Below, piece after piece: positions 1 to 9,771 of a DNA stretch of 33,708 nucleotides (position 1 is the stretch's first letter; each line of letters starts with the position of its first letter). A model generated the notes under the pieces. It did not search any database. It was not told the DNA's origin and was given only the letters and a program-made list of their open reading frames with translations. Source of the DNA: Arsukibacterium perlucidum DSM 18276. Lineage in GTDB: Bacteria > Pseudomonadota > Gammaproteobacteria > Enterobacterales > Alteromonadaceae. The DNA lies in the NCBI RefSeq assembly GCF_000382165.1, contig NZ_KB907734.1:1-33708 (forward strand), given 5' to 3'. The translations under genes were made by a program, and so were the position numbers.

Positions 1-163
1 ATACCATTTGCTCCATAGGCAGCCGACGGGTCCGGATGGTTGATACGCCTGCAATACCAAGTCCTGTCTCAATAAGTGCAGGGTCTAGAACATCCGACAG
101 ACTGTCGAAACTAATGGTATGGCTGTTTACTAAAACGGTCTCAAGAGCTTGGCTAATGTGCAT
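1..163 (-). CDS. IS4-family transposase, N-terminal fragment (window edge)
   Basis: Translation from the ATG at 163-161 gives 54 residues, beginning MHISQALETVLV and containing RTRRLPMEQMV. This is the N-terminal IS4 transposase domain (Nterm_IS4), which precedes the DDE catalytic domain. The frame is closed upstream by a TAG at 175-173, so the start must be here or further in. No convincing ribosome binding site is present; a hairpin ends just before the ATG. The gene is cut by the window, so whether it is intact is unknown. Confidence 0.8.
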   Translation of the reverse strand, partial: MHISQALETVLVNSHTISFDSLSDVLDPALIETGLGIAGVSTIRTRRLPMEQMV

Positions 164-196
164 AAAAAAGGCCTACAGGGTTTATTCTGTAAGCCT
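164..196 (-). terminator. Terminator-like hairpin just before the transposase start
   Basis: On the minus strand, AGGCTTACAG (196-187) pairs with CTGTAGGCCT (179-170), with one G-T wobble. The loop is 7 nt and a run of six T follows, ending at the transposase ATG. In known insertion sequences such hairpins limit expression of transposase from outside promoters, by stopping transcription or hiding the start. That role here is inferred. Confidence 0.5.
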
Positions 197-256
197 TTAT
201 ATACCAGCCCTTGGATCGGTCAACCGATCTGAAAAACTCTTATCTGATCGGCATTA

Positions 257-282
257 AGCAAAAATGCTGGCTTTTTTCTTGT
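257..282 (-). terminator. Remnant of the recA terminator, broken by IS4 insertion
   Basis: After the recA stop the minus strand reads AAAAAAGCCAGCATTTTTGCT and then enters the IS end at 256. The A-run, AGCCAGCA and loop look like the left arm of an intrinsic terminator, whose right arm (TGCTGGCT plus a T-run) would follow if the insertion sequence were absent. Only TGCT remains. Confidence 0.5.
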
Positions 283-291
283 ATAAAAGTA

Positions 292-1335
292 TTACAAGTC
301 GGCTTCAAACTCGGCCGGAATCGCCTCTTCAATCGGCTTTTCACCCGGCTTTAGTAATAAGCGGGTGCGCAACTCTTTCTCAATTTCATCAGCAATGGCC
401 GGGTTATCGGTCAAAAACTTCATGGCATTAGCCTTACCCTGGCCAATCTTATTGCCCTGATAGGCATACCAGGCACCTGATTTATCTACCAGCCCCTGCG
501 CCACACCCAGGTCAATCAGTTCGCCGTTTTTATTAATACCGGCACCATACTGAATAATAAATTCGGCCTGCTTAAACGGCGGTGCCACTTTATTTTTCAC
601 TACTTTTACCCGGGTTTCGTTACCAGTAATTTCATCACCTTCTTTTACCGAACCAATCCGGCGGATATCTAACCGCACTGAGGCATAGAATTTCAGCGCG
701 TTACCACCAGTGGTGGTTTCCGGGTTACCAAACATTACACCGATTTTCATCCGGATTTGGTTGATGAAAATACATAAGGTGTTTGAGCGCTTAATATTAC
801 CGGTAAGCTTACGCAGTGCCTGCGACATTAAACGGGCCTGTAAGCCCATATGGCTGTCGCCCATGTCACCTTCAATTTCCGCTTTAGGGGTTAGCGCGGC
901 TACCGAATCGACTACCACTACATCTACCGCTGCAGAGCGCACCAGCATGTCACAAATTTCCAGTGCCTGCTCACCGGTATCCGGTTGCGACACCAATAAG
1001 TCTTCCACTTTTACGCCCAGCTTTTTGGCATATACCGGGTCCAGCGCGTGCTCGGCATCAATAAAAGCACAGGTTTTACCAGCTTTTTGCGCTTCGGCAA
1101 TTACCTGCAGGGTTAAAGTCGTTTTACCTGATGACTCAGGTCCGTAAATCTCAACAATCCGGCCATAAGGCAAGCCGCCTATACCAAGAGCAATATCCAG
1201 GCCCAGCGAGCCGGTAGAAACTGAGGCAATATCCAGCGCCGTACTGTCGCCGAGGCGCATAATAGAACCTTTACCAAACTGACGTTCGATTTGGGTAAGG
1301 GCGGCACCCAGGGCTTTTTGTTTATTGTCGTCCAT
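292..1335 (-). CDS. recA: Recombinase A
   Basis: RecA forms filaments on single-stranded DNA, catalyses strand exchange, and stimulates LexA self-cleavage in the SOS response. The 347-residue protein is full length. Walker A is GPESSGKTT (65-73), Walker B is VVVVD (139-143), and the C-terminal tail is acidic ([12 protein letters not shown]). The start is supported by GGAG seven bases upstream. A LexA box lies 34 bp before the start codon. pncC is encoded immediately upstream on the same strand, as in E. coli and Pseudomonas. No recX follows: the gene ends next to an IS4-family element that seems to have split its terminator. Confidence 0.99.
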   Translation of the reverse strand: MDDNKQKALGAALTQIERQFGKGSIMRLGDSTALDIASVSTGSLGLDIALGIGGLPYGRIVEIYGPESSGKTTLTLQVIAEAQKAGKTCAFIDAEHALDPVYAKKLGVKVEDLLVSQPDTGEQALEICDMLVRSAAVDVVVVDSVAALTPKAEIEGDMGDSHMGLQARLMSQALRKLTGNIKRSNTLCIFINQIRMKIGVMFGNPETTTGGNALKFYASVRLDIRRIGSVKEGDEITGNETRVKVVKNKVAPPFKQAEFIIQYGAGINKNGELIDLGVAQGLVDKSGAWYAYQGNKIGQGKANAMKFLTDNPAIADEIEKELRTRLLLKPGEKPIEEAIPAEFEADL

Positions 1336-1368
1336 TGTTCACTCCAGAAAATTCGGCTTGCATAAACA

Positions 1369-1384
1369 CTGTATGCTCGTACAG
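1369..1384 (-). promoter_or_regulatory. LexA (SOS) box of recA
   Basis: CTGTATGCTCGTACAG matches the gammaproteobacterial LexA operator CTGT-N8-ACAG with perfect half sites. It lies in the 53-bp gap between recA and pncC, where the recA promoter must be. It predicts LexA repression of recA, released by DNA damage. Confidence 0.93.
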
Positions 1385-1388
1385 TAGT

Positions 1389-1895
1389 CTAGTTTGGCAA
1401 GGCTGTCAATAATAAGATGCTGTGCTGCAGGGCAAAATCTATCGCCTGCTGGCGCACCTGCTCGCGGTCGCCATTAAACTGTTGTAACTGGCTGCTAAGC
1501 TGGCCATTCAGCCAGAAACTAAACCAGACGGTGCCTACCGGTTTAGCTGCCGAGCCACCACCCGGCCCGGCGACACCTGATACGGCAATGGCTAGCTGGG
1601 CATTGGCCGCAGTGGCGGCTCCGACAGCCATTTCTTTAACCGTTTCATCGCTTACCGCGCCAAATTGTAATAAAGTGGCACTGCGCACCCCCAGTAGCTG
1701 CTGTTTTGCTTTGTTGCTGTAGGTAACAAAACTGCGATCCAGATAAGCGGAGCTACCAGCAATGGCGGTCAAATAGTAAGCAATGCCGCCGCCGGTGCAG
1801 GATTCAGCAGTGGTGACAAACCATTTTTTCCGTGATAATAACGCGCCAAGCTCTGCAGCCAGCTGCTGAGTTTCGGTTGCAAGTACCATAGCCAA
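1389..1895 (-). CDS. pncC: Nicotinamide-nucleotide amidase (CinA C-terminal family)
   Basis: PncC deamidates nicotinamide mononucleotide to nicotinate mononucleotide, recycling the NMN released by bacterial DNA ligase. The 168-residue protein is the stand-alone CinA C-terminal domain. It carries [10 protein letters not shown] near residue 28, [14 protein letters not shown], and [20 protein letters not shown]. The start is either TTG at 1895 or ATG at 1889; neither has a clear ribosome binding site, and the ATG gives a length closer to E. coli YgaD. It sits just upstream of recA, as in many relatives, and is divergent from mutS with only 26 bp between, so the two promoters must overlap. Confidence 0.93.
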   Translation of the reverse strand: MAMVLATETQQLAAELGALLSRKKWFVTTAESCTGGGIAYYLTAIAGSSAYLDRSFVTYSNKAKQQLLGVRSATLLQFGAVSDETVKEMAVGAATAANAQLAIAVSGVAGPGGGSAAKPVGTVWFSFWLNGQLSSQLQQFNGDREQVRQQAIDFALQHSILLLTALPN

Positions 1896-1921
1896 TCCAA
1901 CAGGGAATTCAGAGTTACATT

Positions 1922-4537
1922 ATGCCGTCAGACCAGAAACCGGAGCAAGCCCTAAGCAGTCACACCCCGATGATGCAGCAGTATTTGGCACTGAAAAGTG
2001 AACATCCAGCCATTCTGCTGTTTTACCGGATGGGTGATTTTTACGAGTTGTTTTTTGATGACGCCAAAAAAGCCGCTGCCCTGCTGGATATTTCGCTGAC
2101 CAAACGCGGCCAGAGTGCCGGCCAGCCCATTCCGATGGCCGGGGTACCCTACCATGCCGTTGAAGGCTATCTGGCCCGGTTAGTCCAACTGGGCGAGTCA
2201 GCAGCCATTTGCGAGCAAATCGGTGACCCGGCTACCAGCAAAGGCCCGGTTGAACGCAAAGTCGTGCGGATTGTTACCCCGGGCACTGTTACCGACGAAG
2301 CGTTGTTAAACGAGCGGCAGGATAATTTACTCTGTGCCATTTACCAGCAGCGCGGCCAGTTTGGTCTGGCCCAGCTGGATTTAAGTGCCGGCCGGTTTTT
2401 AATCAATCAGGTTGCTAATAGCAGTGACTTAGTAGCGTTGCTGCAACGGCTTAATCCGGCAGAAATCCTTTATCCTGAACTATTCAGCAACCCGGAGCTT
2501 TGTCAGACACGCAAAGGTGCCCGCCGCCGGCCGGAATGGGAATTTGAACTGGCTACCGCTAAACGGTTGTTATGCCAGCAATTCGGCACTAAAGATTTAA
2601 TCAGTTTTGGCGTCGACGAGGCACCTGTGGCACTAATGGCCGCTGGCTGTCTGATGCAATATGTTAAAGATACCCAGCGCGCCAGCCTGCCGCATATCCG
2701 GGCCATCGCGCTGGAGCGGGCCGAAGACTATATCGTGCTCGATGCCGCCACCCGGCGCAATTTAGAACTGACCCAAAACCTTAGCGGCGGCTATGACAAT
2801 ACCCTGGCCTCGGTGCTCGATCGCAACCAGACGGCGATGGGCTCACGTTTATTAAAGCGCTGGATCCATGCGCCGTTGCGTAACCAACGCGACGTCAACG
2901 CCCGGCTGGATACGGTTAACGAGCTGACTGATGATGTTGAAAGTTTACAGCCGGCCTTAAAAAATATCGGCGATATTGAACGGGTTATTGCCCGGCTGGC
3001 CCTGCGCAGTGCAAGGCCGCGTGATTTTGCCAGGCTGCGTCAGGCGCTGGCCCAGCTGCCGGCATTACAACAAGACTTAAGCTTTGCCAACACCAGCTTG
3101 TTGCAGCGGATTGGCCGCGACAGCCAACCACTGCCAGAACTGCAGCAATTGCTTACCGAGGCCATTGTCGAGGCGCCGCCGGTGTTAATCCGCGACGGCG
3201 GCGTGATTGCCGCCGGCTACAACAGCGAGCTGGATCACTGGCGGGCACTGGCCACCGGCGCCACCGATTATTTACTGGAGCTTGAGCTGCGTGAACGCGA
3301 GCGTACCGGTATTGCCTCACTGAAAGTCGGCTTTAACCGGGTACATGGCTACTACATTGAAACAGGTCGCAGTGCCGACACTAAAGTACCGCCGGAATAT
3401 GTGCGCCGCCAGACCCTGAAGAATAATGAGCGCTATATTATTCCCGAGCTAAAGGAATACGAAGACAAGGTGCTGGGTAGCCAAAGCCAGGCGCTGGCGC
3501 TGGAAAAGCAGCTGTACGAGCAATTATTCGAGCTGGTAAGCCCTTATTTAAGCCAGTTACAGCAACTGGCGCAGGCGCTGGCCGAACTGGATGTGCTGTG
3601 CACCTTTGCCGAGCGGGCCAGCAGCCTGAATTATTGCCGGCCGCGGTTACGCAGTGAGCCGGGTATTGAACTGGAGCAAGCCCGCCATCCGGTTGTGGAA
3701 CAGGTATTAAGCGAGCCCTTTATTGCCAACCCACTACACCTTAATGCCAGCCGGCGAATGCTGATGGTTACCGGCCCCAATATGGGCGGTAAATCAACCT
3801 ATATGCGCCAGACGGCATTAATTGCGCTGCTGGCCTATATCGGCTGCTTTGTGCCGGCCAGTAGTGCGACACTGGGGCCAATAGACCGGATTTTCACCCG
3901 GATTGGCGCCTCAGATGATTTAGCCTCCGGCCGTTCAACCTTTATGGTGGAAATGAGCGAAACCGCGACCATTTTGCATCATGCCACGGCGCATAGCCTG
4001 GTGCTGATGGATGAAATTGGCCGCGGCACCAGCACCTATGATGGTTTAAGCCTGGCCTGGGCCTGTGCTGATTATCTGGCGACCCGAATTAAAGCGCTGA
4101 CTTTATTTGCTACCCATTATTTTGAACTGACTGAACTGGCCAATACGCTGGATGGTGTAGTTAATGTTCACCTAGATGCGGTAGAGCATGGCGATGAAAT
4201 TGTGTTTATGCACCATGTGCAGGACGGTGCCGCCAGCAAAAGCTTTGGCCTGCAAGTTGCCCAGCTGGCCGGGGTACCCAAGGCGGTAATCAACCAGGCT
4301 AAACAAAAGCTTAGCCAGTTAGAGCAACAAGGCCGGGCCCAGTTAACGGTAACAACCGAGCCAAATCCGGCTAAAGCCCAGCGTCAGCACGAAGCCGAGC
4401 AGCAACAATTAATGCTGCTGCCAGCCGGGCACCCACTGCTGCGCCAGCTGGCGGCCATTAACCCGGATGAGCTCAGTGCCCGCCAGGCCCTGGATTTACT
4501 GTACCAACTTAGCCGGGACGCGAAGGAAGCTGAATGA
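1922..4537 (+). CDS. mutS: DNA mismatch repair ATPase MutS
   Basis: MutS recognises mismatches and small loops and recruits MutL. At 871 residues it is full length. The mismatch-binding F-x-E motif is in MGDFYELF (F40, E42). Walker [10 protein letters not shown], starts at G618, and the later ATPase motifs include [15 protein letters not shown] and ATHYFELT. The N-terminal, connector, lever, clamp and ATPase regions are all recognisable. It is divergent from pncC. Its TGA overlaps the start of the following transporter gene by 4 bp (ATGA), so the two are translationally coupled. Confidence 0.99.
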   Translation: MPSDQKPEQALSSHTPMMQQYLALKSEHPAILLFYRMGDFYELFFDDAKKAAALLDISLTKRGQSAGQPIPMAGVPYHAVEGYLARLVQLGESAAICEQIGDPATSKGPVERKVVRIVTPGTVTDEALLNERQDNLLCAIYQQRGQFGLAQLDLSAGRFLINQVANSSDLVALLQRLNPAEILYPELFSNPELCQTRKGARRRPEWEFELATAKRLLCQQFGTKDLISFGVDEAPVALMAAGCLMQYVKDTQRASLPHIRAIALERAEDYIVLDAATRRNLELTQNLSGGYDNTLASVLDRNQTAMGSRLLKRWIHAPLRNQRDVNARLDTVNELTDDVESLQPALKNIGDIERVIARLALRSARPRDFARLRQALAQLPALQQDLSFANTSLLQRIGRDSQPLPELQQLLTEAIVEAPPVLIRDGGVIAAGYNSELDHWRALATGATDYLLELELRERERTGIASLKVGFNRVHGYYIETGRSADTKVPPEYVRRQTLKNNERYIIPELKEYEDKVLGSQSQALALEKQLYEQLFELVSPYLSQLQQLAQALAELDVLCTFAERASSLNYCRPRLRSEPGIELEQARHPVVEQVLSEPFIANPLHLNASRRMLMVTGPNMGGKSTYMRQTALIALLAYIGCFVPASSATLGPIDRIFTRIGASDDLASGRSTFMVEMSETATILHHATAHSLVLMDEIGRGTSTYDGLSLAWACADYLATRIKALTLFATHYFELTELANTLDGVVNVHLDAVEHGDEIVFMHHVQDGAASKSFGLQVAQLAGVPKAVINQAKQKLSQLEQQGRAQLTVTTEPNPAKAQRQHEAEQQQLMLLPAGHPLLRQLAAINPDELSARQALDLLYQLSRDAKEAE

Positions 4538-5694
4538 TATTAAAGGATTTAAGTTTATCGGCAGTCGTAGCCGGTTTTGTTGCAGTATTGGTCGGCTTTG
4601 CCAGCTCAGTGGCTATTGTGTTTCAGGCCGCCAGCGCAGCCGGCGCCAGTAATGAGATCATGGCGTCCTGGCTGTTAGCGCTAGGCATCGGCATGGCCGC
4701 TACCTGTATTGGCCTCTCGTGGTATTACAAGGCACCGGTGATCACTGCCTGGTCCACCCCGGGTGCAGCATTACTGGCCACCAGTTTGCAGGGGCTGAGT
4801 ATTGAACAGGCTACCGGTGTGTTTATTTTCACCGCAGCGCTGGGGCTGCTTATCGGCATCAGCGGCTGGTTTGAAAAACTTACCAAACTCATTCCTTTGC
4901 CACTGGCCAGTGCCATGCTGGCCGGTATTTTACTGCAGTTTGGTTTTGCTGTTTTCAGCTCAATGCAAAGCCAGTGGCTGTTAGTAGGCAGCATGTGTCT
5001 GGTGTATTTATTCGCTAAGGTGTTCTGGCCACGCTATGCTATTTTGCTGGTGATGCTAAGCGGCATTCTCATCGTCATTAGCAGCGGCAGCCTGGATTTA
5101 TCAGAAGTAACTCTTAGTCTGGCCCAGCCGGTGTGGGTCACCCCGGAGTTTTCGTTAAGTGCGTTAATCGGGGTCGGTTTACCTTTGTTGCTGGTGACCA
5201 TGGCCTCGCAGAATATCCCGGGGGTGGCGGTGCTCAGGGCCAGTGGCTATCAGACGCCGGTCTCGCCGCTTATCAGCAGCACCGCGCTTAGCACCCTGTT
5301 ATTAGCGCCCTTTGGCGCATTTTCGATAAATCTGGCAGCGATTACTGCGGCAATCTGCACTGGCACTGAAGCACACCCACAGCCACAAAAGCGCTATATT
5401 GCCGGTATTGCTGCCGGAGTATTTTATCTGCTGGCTGGCTTAGCGGGCGCCACTGTAGTCGCGCTGTTTGCCGCCTTCCCCAAAGAAATGGTGGCAGCGC
5501 TGGCGGGGCTGGCACTGATCAGCACTATTGCCGCTAACCTGGCCACTACCACCAGCGATGTCAAATACCGCGACGCGGCAGTGATTACCTTACTGGTTAC
5601 CGCTTCCGGCGCCAGCTTTTTCGGGCTGGCTTCAGCATTCTGGGGGTTAATTGCCGGCGCCGTTACGGTAGCTATTCAGCAAATTCGTAGCTGA
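4534..5694 (+). CDS. BenE-family inner-membrane transporter (benzoate/H+ symporter family)
   Basis: This 386-residue, very hydrophobic protein has about 11-12 membrane segments. Its N-terminus ([21 protein letters not shown]) and the region [15 protein letters not shown] are typical of BenE-type transporters, which move benzoate with protons in characterised cases. There are no aromatic-degradation genes nearby, so the substrate is unknown. The start codon overlaps the mutS stop (ATGA), an unusual partnership that probably makes its level follow that of mutS. It converges on the M14 peptidase gene. Confidence 0.88.
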   Translation: MILKDLSLSAVVAGFVAVLVGFASSVAIVFQAASAAGASNEIMASWLLALGIGMAATCIGLSWYYKAPVITAWSTPGAALLATSLQGLSIEQATGVFIFTAALGLLIGISGWFEKLTKLIPLPLASAMLAGILLQFGFAVFSSMQSQWLLVGSMCLVYLFAKVFWPRYAILLVMLSGILIVISSGSLDLSEVTLSLAQPVWVTPEFSLSALIGVGLPLLLVTMASQNIPGVAVLRASGYQTPVSPLISSTALSTLLLAPFGAFSINLAAITAAICTGTEAHPQPQKRYIAGIAAGVFYLLAGLAGATVVALFAAFPKEMVAALAGLALISTIAANLATTTSDVKYRDAAVITLLVTASGASFFGLASAFWGLIAGAVTVAIQQIRS

Positions 5695-5745
5695 ATAAGC
5701 CTGTACATTTGTCCACACCAGGAGCGTCATACCCGGCGTAATAAC

Positions 5746-5763
5746 GGGCGCAATAATGCGCCC
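5746..5763. terminator. Hairpin between convergent genes
   Basis: GGGCGCA-ATAA-TGCGCCC is a perfect 7-bp stem with a 4-nt loop in the gap between two converging genes. It lacks a proper T-run on either strand, so intrinsic termination is only likely. Confidence 0.4.
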
Positions 5764-5779
5764 CTGCAAAAGCGAGCAG

Positions 5780-8452
5780 TTAACGTAGCGGGCTGGCGTG
5801 GGCAGCACCGCGGAATATCGCATTAATATACAGCAAGTGCATGCCATCGACATAGGCGCGGAAGTTTGGCTCCTGGGTAAAGCTAATCACCTGACCTCTG
5901 CCAACTGCCTGCACCATTACCAATGGCTTATGGGCAATTTGCTGGCGGTTTTCATCCCAGACGAAGCCGCCTGCCAGCAGCTGTTCTGCCGGGGCAAAGC
6001 TGACAACGTTGCGGCCAGCAGCAATGTTCAGTGGCTGATATACCTGATTACCAACATAGAGGCTGTTAACCGTTTCTGGCACGCCGGCAGTCAGCCAGTG
6101 CTGCTGGTCTACCCTGGCACTGGCGATAAAGCCGGGCACCCAGTCCGGGTCGGCTTTTTCCGGCACCAGCCACTGCTGATATTCCTCGGGTGTTTTAATC
6201 ACGCTGCCGGCAACTTTTGTTTCACTTTCCGCTTTTTTCGCTTCACCCTCGCGTACTTTGTACTCACGTTTACTGCTAAGCAGTGGCTCATCGCCCGCCA
6301 GCAATAAATCAGTGGCATTGCCAAGAGCCACCAGCACCCCGCCGCGTTCAACAAAGCTTCGTAAGTTGGCCAGGCCAGTGCTGCCCAGCGCTTGCTGATA
6401 ACTGCCACGGCTGCTGGCTGGCACCACTAACACCTGATAGTGGCTTAAGTCAGCACCCCGCAGCTGCGCCGGCCGGATTGCGGTAACCGGATAATTTAAA
6501 TTGCGCTCCAGCACAAAGCGGGCACTGCCGGCGCTGAGTGGGTTACTGGGTTCATCCCACAGCATGGCAATATTAGGCTTATGCAGGGTTTTCACGTTAA
6601 AAGAGCCGAAGTTAGGGCCATCGGTTACCCAGCTGCTGTCTATACCCGTCACCGTTGCGCCGCTTGTTGCTGCCAGCTGCTGCATCTGCTCAGGCAATTG
6701 CGGGCTGTTATCGGCTTTACTGATGATCAGACTACCGGCCGGATACTGCTTGCCATTCTGATGGGTAAAGGGTAGATCACTGCTTTTCAGCTTTAAACCC
6801 TGCTGCAGCGCTGCACTGGCAAAGCGGGCCGCCGCCATATCACCCCAGGGCACAATATAACCGAAGCCGGGTTCAGGGTTGGTCACGCTACCGGCCAGAA
6901 TTCGCTCGCTGCTAACAGTGCTGGTTGCCGCAGTAACGGCCCGGTTGCAACTCACCACAGGCAGGTTATACATCAGTGGCAGTGACCAGGCGGTTACATC
7001 GTAGATCTGATCCGGCAGATTGTTAGCGCGGCGCTGCTCCTGTTTGGCAATAAACGCCTTATCCATCGGCACAGTATCGTCCAGCAAAGTACGGATTAAA
7101 TGGTAAGTTGGCTGGTTGGTGTTAATCACATAACTACCGGCCTGATAACTTTCACCACAGGCTTTAAACGCCTCAGTAGTTTTACCCACCGTTATACCGT
7201 GCTCGGTCAGAATGGCACTTAATTTGGTATGGCCGGCGCTATCGCGCTCAGCTGGAAAAATATAGCTGCGCACCGCTCCGCTATTGCCCTGTTTAATAGC
7301 ATCCTGACGATACTGATAAAAGTTGCGTAGTAGCTCAGGCCCACGCTGGCTGGCGGTTTCAATAGTCGCCATAAAGGCCACAAAATTGCGCTGTACGCCA
7401 TCGGCGAAGGTCAGAATATCACCGTCTGCCTTGCGATACTGATGGCCCCGGGCTGAAGCCATCTCATAGGTCATAGCAATACTGCCCTGATACAGTGGCC
7501 AGCTGGCACCGTACCCCGGATAAAAGGCATCAAAAATTTCCCGGGTAAAATAGTCATAGCCAAATTTATCAAACCAACGGGCGTTATTTTCACCAAGCGA
7601 CTGCAGGCTCTGGCGCTGGTTTGCCTGAATATGCGGATTGTAAGGCTCGGCTTCCGGGCTGAAGTAATAGCCCATATCGCCGCCCATTTCATGCGAGTCG
7701 ACAAACACCAGTGGGTATACCTGCTGCAAGGCTTTGACCCGGCCGCGGGTTTCCGGCTGGGTTAATGAAATCCAGTCACGGTTCATATCAAACAGGTAGT
7801 GATTAGTGCGGCCGTTAGGCCAGGGTTCGTTATGCTCGGCCGATAGCCTGTCAGCTGAATGGGCTAAGCCCACCGTCGCATAGTAGCGGCTGACAAAACG
7901 GTGATGGCCATCCGGATTTTGCAGCGGGTCAATATATACCAGGGTGTTTTCAAGTAACTTTGCGGTTTGCGGGCTTTGGTCGGCCAGCAAATGATAAGCC
8001 AGCGCCATCGATGACTCTGCCGGGCTGATTTCATTGCCATGCAGCGAATTAGCTATCCAGACACTGGCTGGCAGCTTACTGATTAGTTGCTCTGCCTGGC
8101 GTTCATTCAGGTTTTGTGGGTTTGCCAGTTGTTGCATCTGCTGCTGAATATCAGGCAGCTGTTTAATATTGTGCTCGCTACCAATAACCACGTAAAACAG
8201 TGGCCGGCCCTGCCAGCTTTTTGCATAAGGTACCAGTTTAATCCGGCTTGGGTGAGCGTGGGCCAATTGCTCAAAATATTGTTTTATTGCTGCAGGTTCA
8301 GAGATCCGGCTAGCCAGTGGATAACCCAGTATTTGTTCTACTGATGCCACGGCCTGATTATAGTCACTTTCCGGAAAAACCGGCACAGCCTGACTGACCG
8401 CAGAACACAACCCTATTGCTGCAGCCAGCGCCGTAATTTTAAATAAAGACAT
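5780..8452 (-). CDS. Exported M14-family zinc carboxypeptidase-like protein
   Basis: The 890-residue protein begins with a signal peptide (cleavage near SQA at 20-22), so it acts in the periplasm or outside the cell. The M14 zinc site is intact: HGNE gives H138 and E141, and DSHEMGG gives H254. QNPDG (178-182) and FDMNRDW (221-227) are substrate-binding motifs of the family. The C-terminal half resembles a class-I glutamine amidotransferase-like fold, as in other large M14 proteins of marine gammaproteobacteria. It stands alone, divergent from nothing and convergent with the BenE-type gene. Which peptides it cleaves is unknown. Confidence 0.88.
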   Translation of the reverse strand: MSLFKITALAAAIGLCSAVSQAVPVFPESDYNQAVASVEQILGYPLASRISEPAAIKQYFEQLAHAHPSRIKLVPYAKSWQGRPLFYVVIGSEHNIKQLPDIQQQMQQLANPQNLNERQAEQLISKLPASVWIANSLHGNEISPAESSMALAYHLLADQSPQTAKLLENTLVYIDPLQNPDGHHRFVSRYYATVGLAHSADRLSAEHNEPWPNGRTNHYLFDMNRDWISLTQPETRGRVKALQQVYPLVFVDSHEMGGDMGYYFSPEAEPYNPHIQANQRQSLQSLGENNARWFDKFGYDYFTREIFDAFYPGYGASWPLYQGSIAMTYEMASARGHQYRKADGDILTFADGVQRNFVAFMATIETASQRGPELLRNFYQYRQDAIKQGNSGAVRSYIFPAERDSAGHTKLSAILTEHGITVGKTTEAFKACGESYQAGSYVINTNQPTYHLIRTLLDDTVPMDKAFIAKQEQRRANNLPDQIYDVTAWSLPLMYNLPVVSCNRAVTAATSTVSSERILAGSVTNPEPGFGYIVPWGDMAAARFASAALQQGLKLKSSDLPFTHQNGKQYPAGSLIISKADNSPQLPEQMQQLAATSGATVTGIDSSWVTDGPNFGSFNVKTLHKPNIAMLWDEPSNPLSAGSARFVLERNLNYPVTAIRPAQLRGADLSHYQVLVVPASSRGSYQQALGSTGLANLRSFVERGGVLVALGNATDLLLAGDEPLLSSKREYKVREGEAKKAESETKVAGSVIKTPEEYQQWLVPEKADPDWVPGFIASARVDQQHWLTAGVPETVNSLYVGNQVYQPLNIAAGRNVVSFAPAEQLLAGGFVWDENRQQIAHKPLVMVQAVGRGQVISFTQEPNFRAYVDGMHLLYINAIFRGAAHASPLR

Positions 8453-8593
8453 CAGAAAACCCTATTTCATTATCAGATACTAATAAAGATAAGCTAAGCG
8501 GCTGGCGTAAAAGATGCAACCAGCAGCAGCCATGGTTGCGACCAACAGGGACCACGATAAGCCAGGTGTTTGCTTATTATGATAATTCAGCCA

Positions 8594-8622
8594 ATAAAAA
8601 CGGGCGCCCGGGCGCCCGTTCT
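8594..8622 (-). terminator. rpoS intrinsic terminator
   Basis: The 18-bp perfect palindrome CGGGCGCCCGGGCGCCCG (8601-8618), extended by AA/TT, is followed on the minus strand by TTTTTATT. It lies 18 bp after the rpoS stop codon. The stem is almost pure G+C. Confidence 0.9.
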
Positions 8623-8639
8623 GCTACTGATAGCGGCGG

Positions 8640-9641
8640 TTAATCCTGAAACAGGGTTTCTATATTTAAGCCCTGATGGGTAACAATTTCTTTTAAGCGG
8701 CGCAGGGCTTCAACCTGAATCTGCCTTACCCGTTCCCGGGTTAAGCCAATTTCATGGCCAACATCTTCCAGGGTAGAAAGCTCATAACCCAGCAAACCAA
8801 AACGGCGGGCCAGGACTTCACGTTGTTTAGGATTGAGTTCGTCCAGCCACAACACCAGATGCTGCCGGATATCTTCGTCCTGCAGCTCACCTTCCGGCCC
8901 CTGTTCTTTTTCATCAGCAATCACGTCAAGCAACTGCTTTTCAGAGGCACCGGCAACCGGCATATCTACCGAAGTTATTTTTTCATTTAACTTCAACATT
9001 TTGCGCACTTCTGCTACTGGCCTGTCGAGTGCGGCAGCGATTTCTTCCGGGGTGGGCTCATGATCGAGTTTTTGTGATAATTCACGGGCGGCACGCAAGT
9101 ATATATTCAGTTCTTTCACCACATGAATGGGCAACCGAATAGTTCTGGTTTGATTCATAATGGCACGTTCAATGGTTTGGCGGATCCACCAGGTAGCATA
9201 GGTTGAAAACCGGAAACCGCGCTCAGGATCAAACTTTTCAACGGCCCGGATCAGGCCAAGGTTGCCCTCTTCTATTAAATCCAGTAAGGCTAAACCACGA
9301 TTAATGTAACGCCGGGCAATTTTAACAACTAACCGCAGGTTACTTTCAATCATTCTCTTGCGGGCAGCGGCATCGCCTTTGAGCGATAATCTTGAAAAAT
9401 AGACTTCTTCTTCGGCACTTAACAGTGGAGAAAAACCAATTTCACCCAGATAAATTTGGGTGGCATCCATCGATTTCTGACTATCATCCTTGGCGAATAC
9501 TTCATCGGCTATTGCTTCTTCGCCGGCTAACTCTGCTACATCGGGCTCCATATCATCGTCCAGCGTAGCGACTTCATCTGCCAACTCATCATCTTTTAAC
9601 TCTACATCTGACTCTACAACTTCATCACGTTTAAGTCCCAT
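8640..9641 (-). CDS. rpoS: RNA polymerase sigma factor RpoS
   Basis: RpoS is the stationary-phase and general stress sigma factor. All sigma-70 regions are present: [11 protein letters not shown] (1.2), [12 protein letters not shown] and [18 protein letters not shown] (2.1-2.2), [16 protein letters not shown] (2.3-2.4), and [17 protein letters not shown] (4.2). I place the start at the ATG at 9641 (333 residues, [10 protein letters not shown]), which has GGAGAAAGGAT directly before it. The reading frame stays open upstream to an ATG at 9743 with a poor ribosome binding site, which would add 34 basic residues unlike known RpoS. The acidic stretch after the start is typical of the family. It follows nlpD, within which an rpoS promoter lies in E. 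coli. Confidence 0.97.
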   Translation of the reverse strand: MGLKRDEVVESDVELKDDELADEVATLDDDMEPDVAELAGEEAIADEVFAKDDSQKSMDATQIYLGEIGFSPLLSAEEEVYFSRLSLKGDAAARKRMIESNLRLVVKIARRYINRGLALLDLIEEGNLGLIRAVEKFDPERGFRFSTYATWWIRQTIERAIMNQTRTIRLPIHVVKELNIYLRAARELSQKLDHEPTPEEIAAALDRPVAEVRKMLKLNEKITSVDMPVAGASEKQLLDVIADEKEQGPEGELQDEDIRQHLVLWLDELNPKQREVLARRFGLLGYELSTLEDVGHEIGLTRERVRQIQVEALRRLKEIVTHQGLNIETLFQD

Positions 9642-9714
9642 ATCCTTTCTCCCACGTCTGCCGGGTTCGGGCCTGACTAAGCTACCTTCCTGCCTTCGTG
9701 CTTGTGTGCTAATG

Positions 9715-9731
9715 CTAACCTCAATGGTTAG
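9715..9731 (-). promoter_or_regulatory. Hairpin in the rpoS leader
   Basis: CTAACC-ATTGA-GGTTAG forms a perfect 6-bp stem in the 130-nt segment between nlpD and the likely rpoS start. E. coli rpoS has a structured leader controlled by small RNAs; whether this hairpin plays such a part is inference. Confidence 0.35.
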
Positions 9732-9771
9732 TCTCTTTGTCATAGTATTACTTTGTTATAGTATCTTTTTA

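Larger units (their letters stand above)
1..256 (-). mobile_element. IS4-family insertion sequence, partial (runs off the left edge)
   Basis: The outer end at 237-256 reads, on the minus strand, TAATGCCGATCAGATAAGAG, followed by a stretch containing GATCGGTTGACCGATC. This closely resembles the terminal inverted repeat of the IS4 group as I remember it. Inside lies the start of a transposase gene on the minus strand. Only the 5' end of the element is in the window, so the other inverted repeat and the target duplication cannot be seen. The element directly abuts the region downstream of recA. Confidence 0.85.

Noticed and set aside
36..257. Plus-strand 73-residue open frame
   Set aside because: It crosses the terminal repeat of the IS4 element antisense to the transposase start; no ribosome binding site and no family resemblance.
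710..1147. 145-residue open frame opposite recA
   Set aside because: Shadow frame rich in Ser, Thr, Ala and Pro caused by recA codon use; recA is certain on the other strand.
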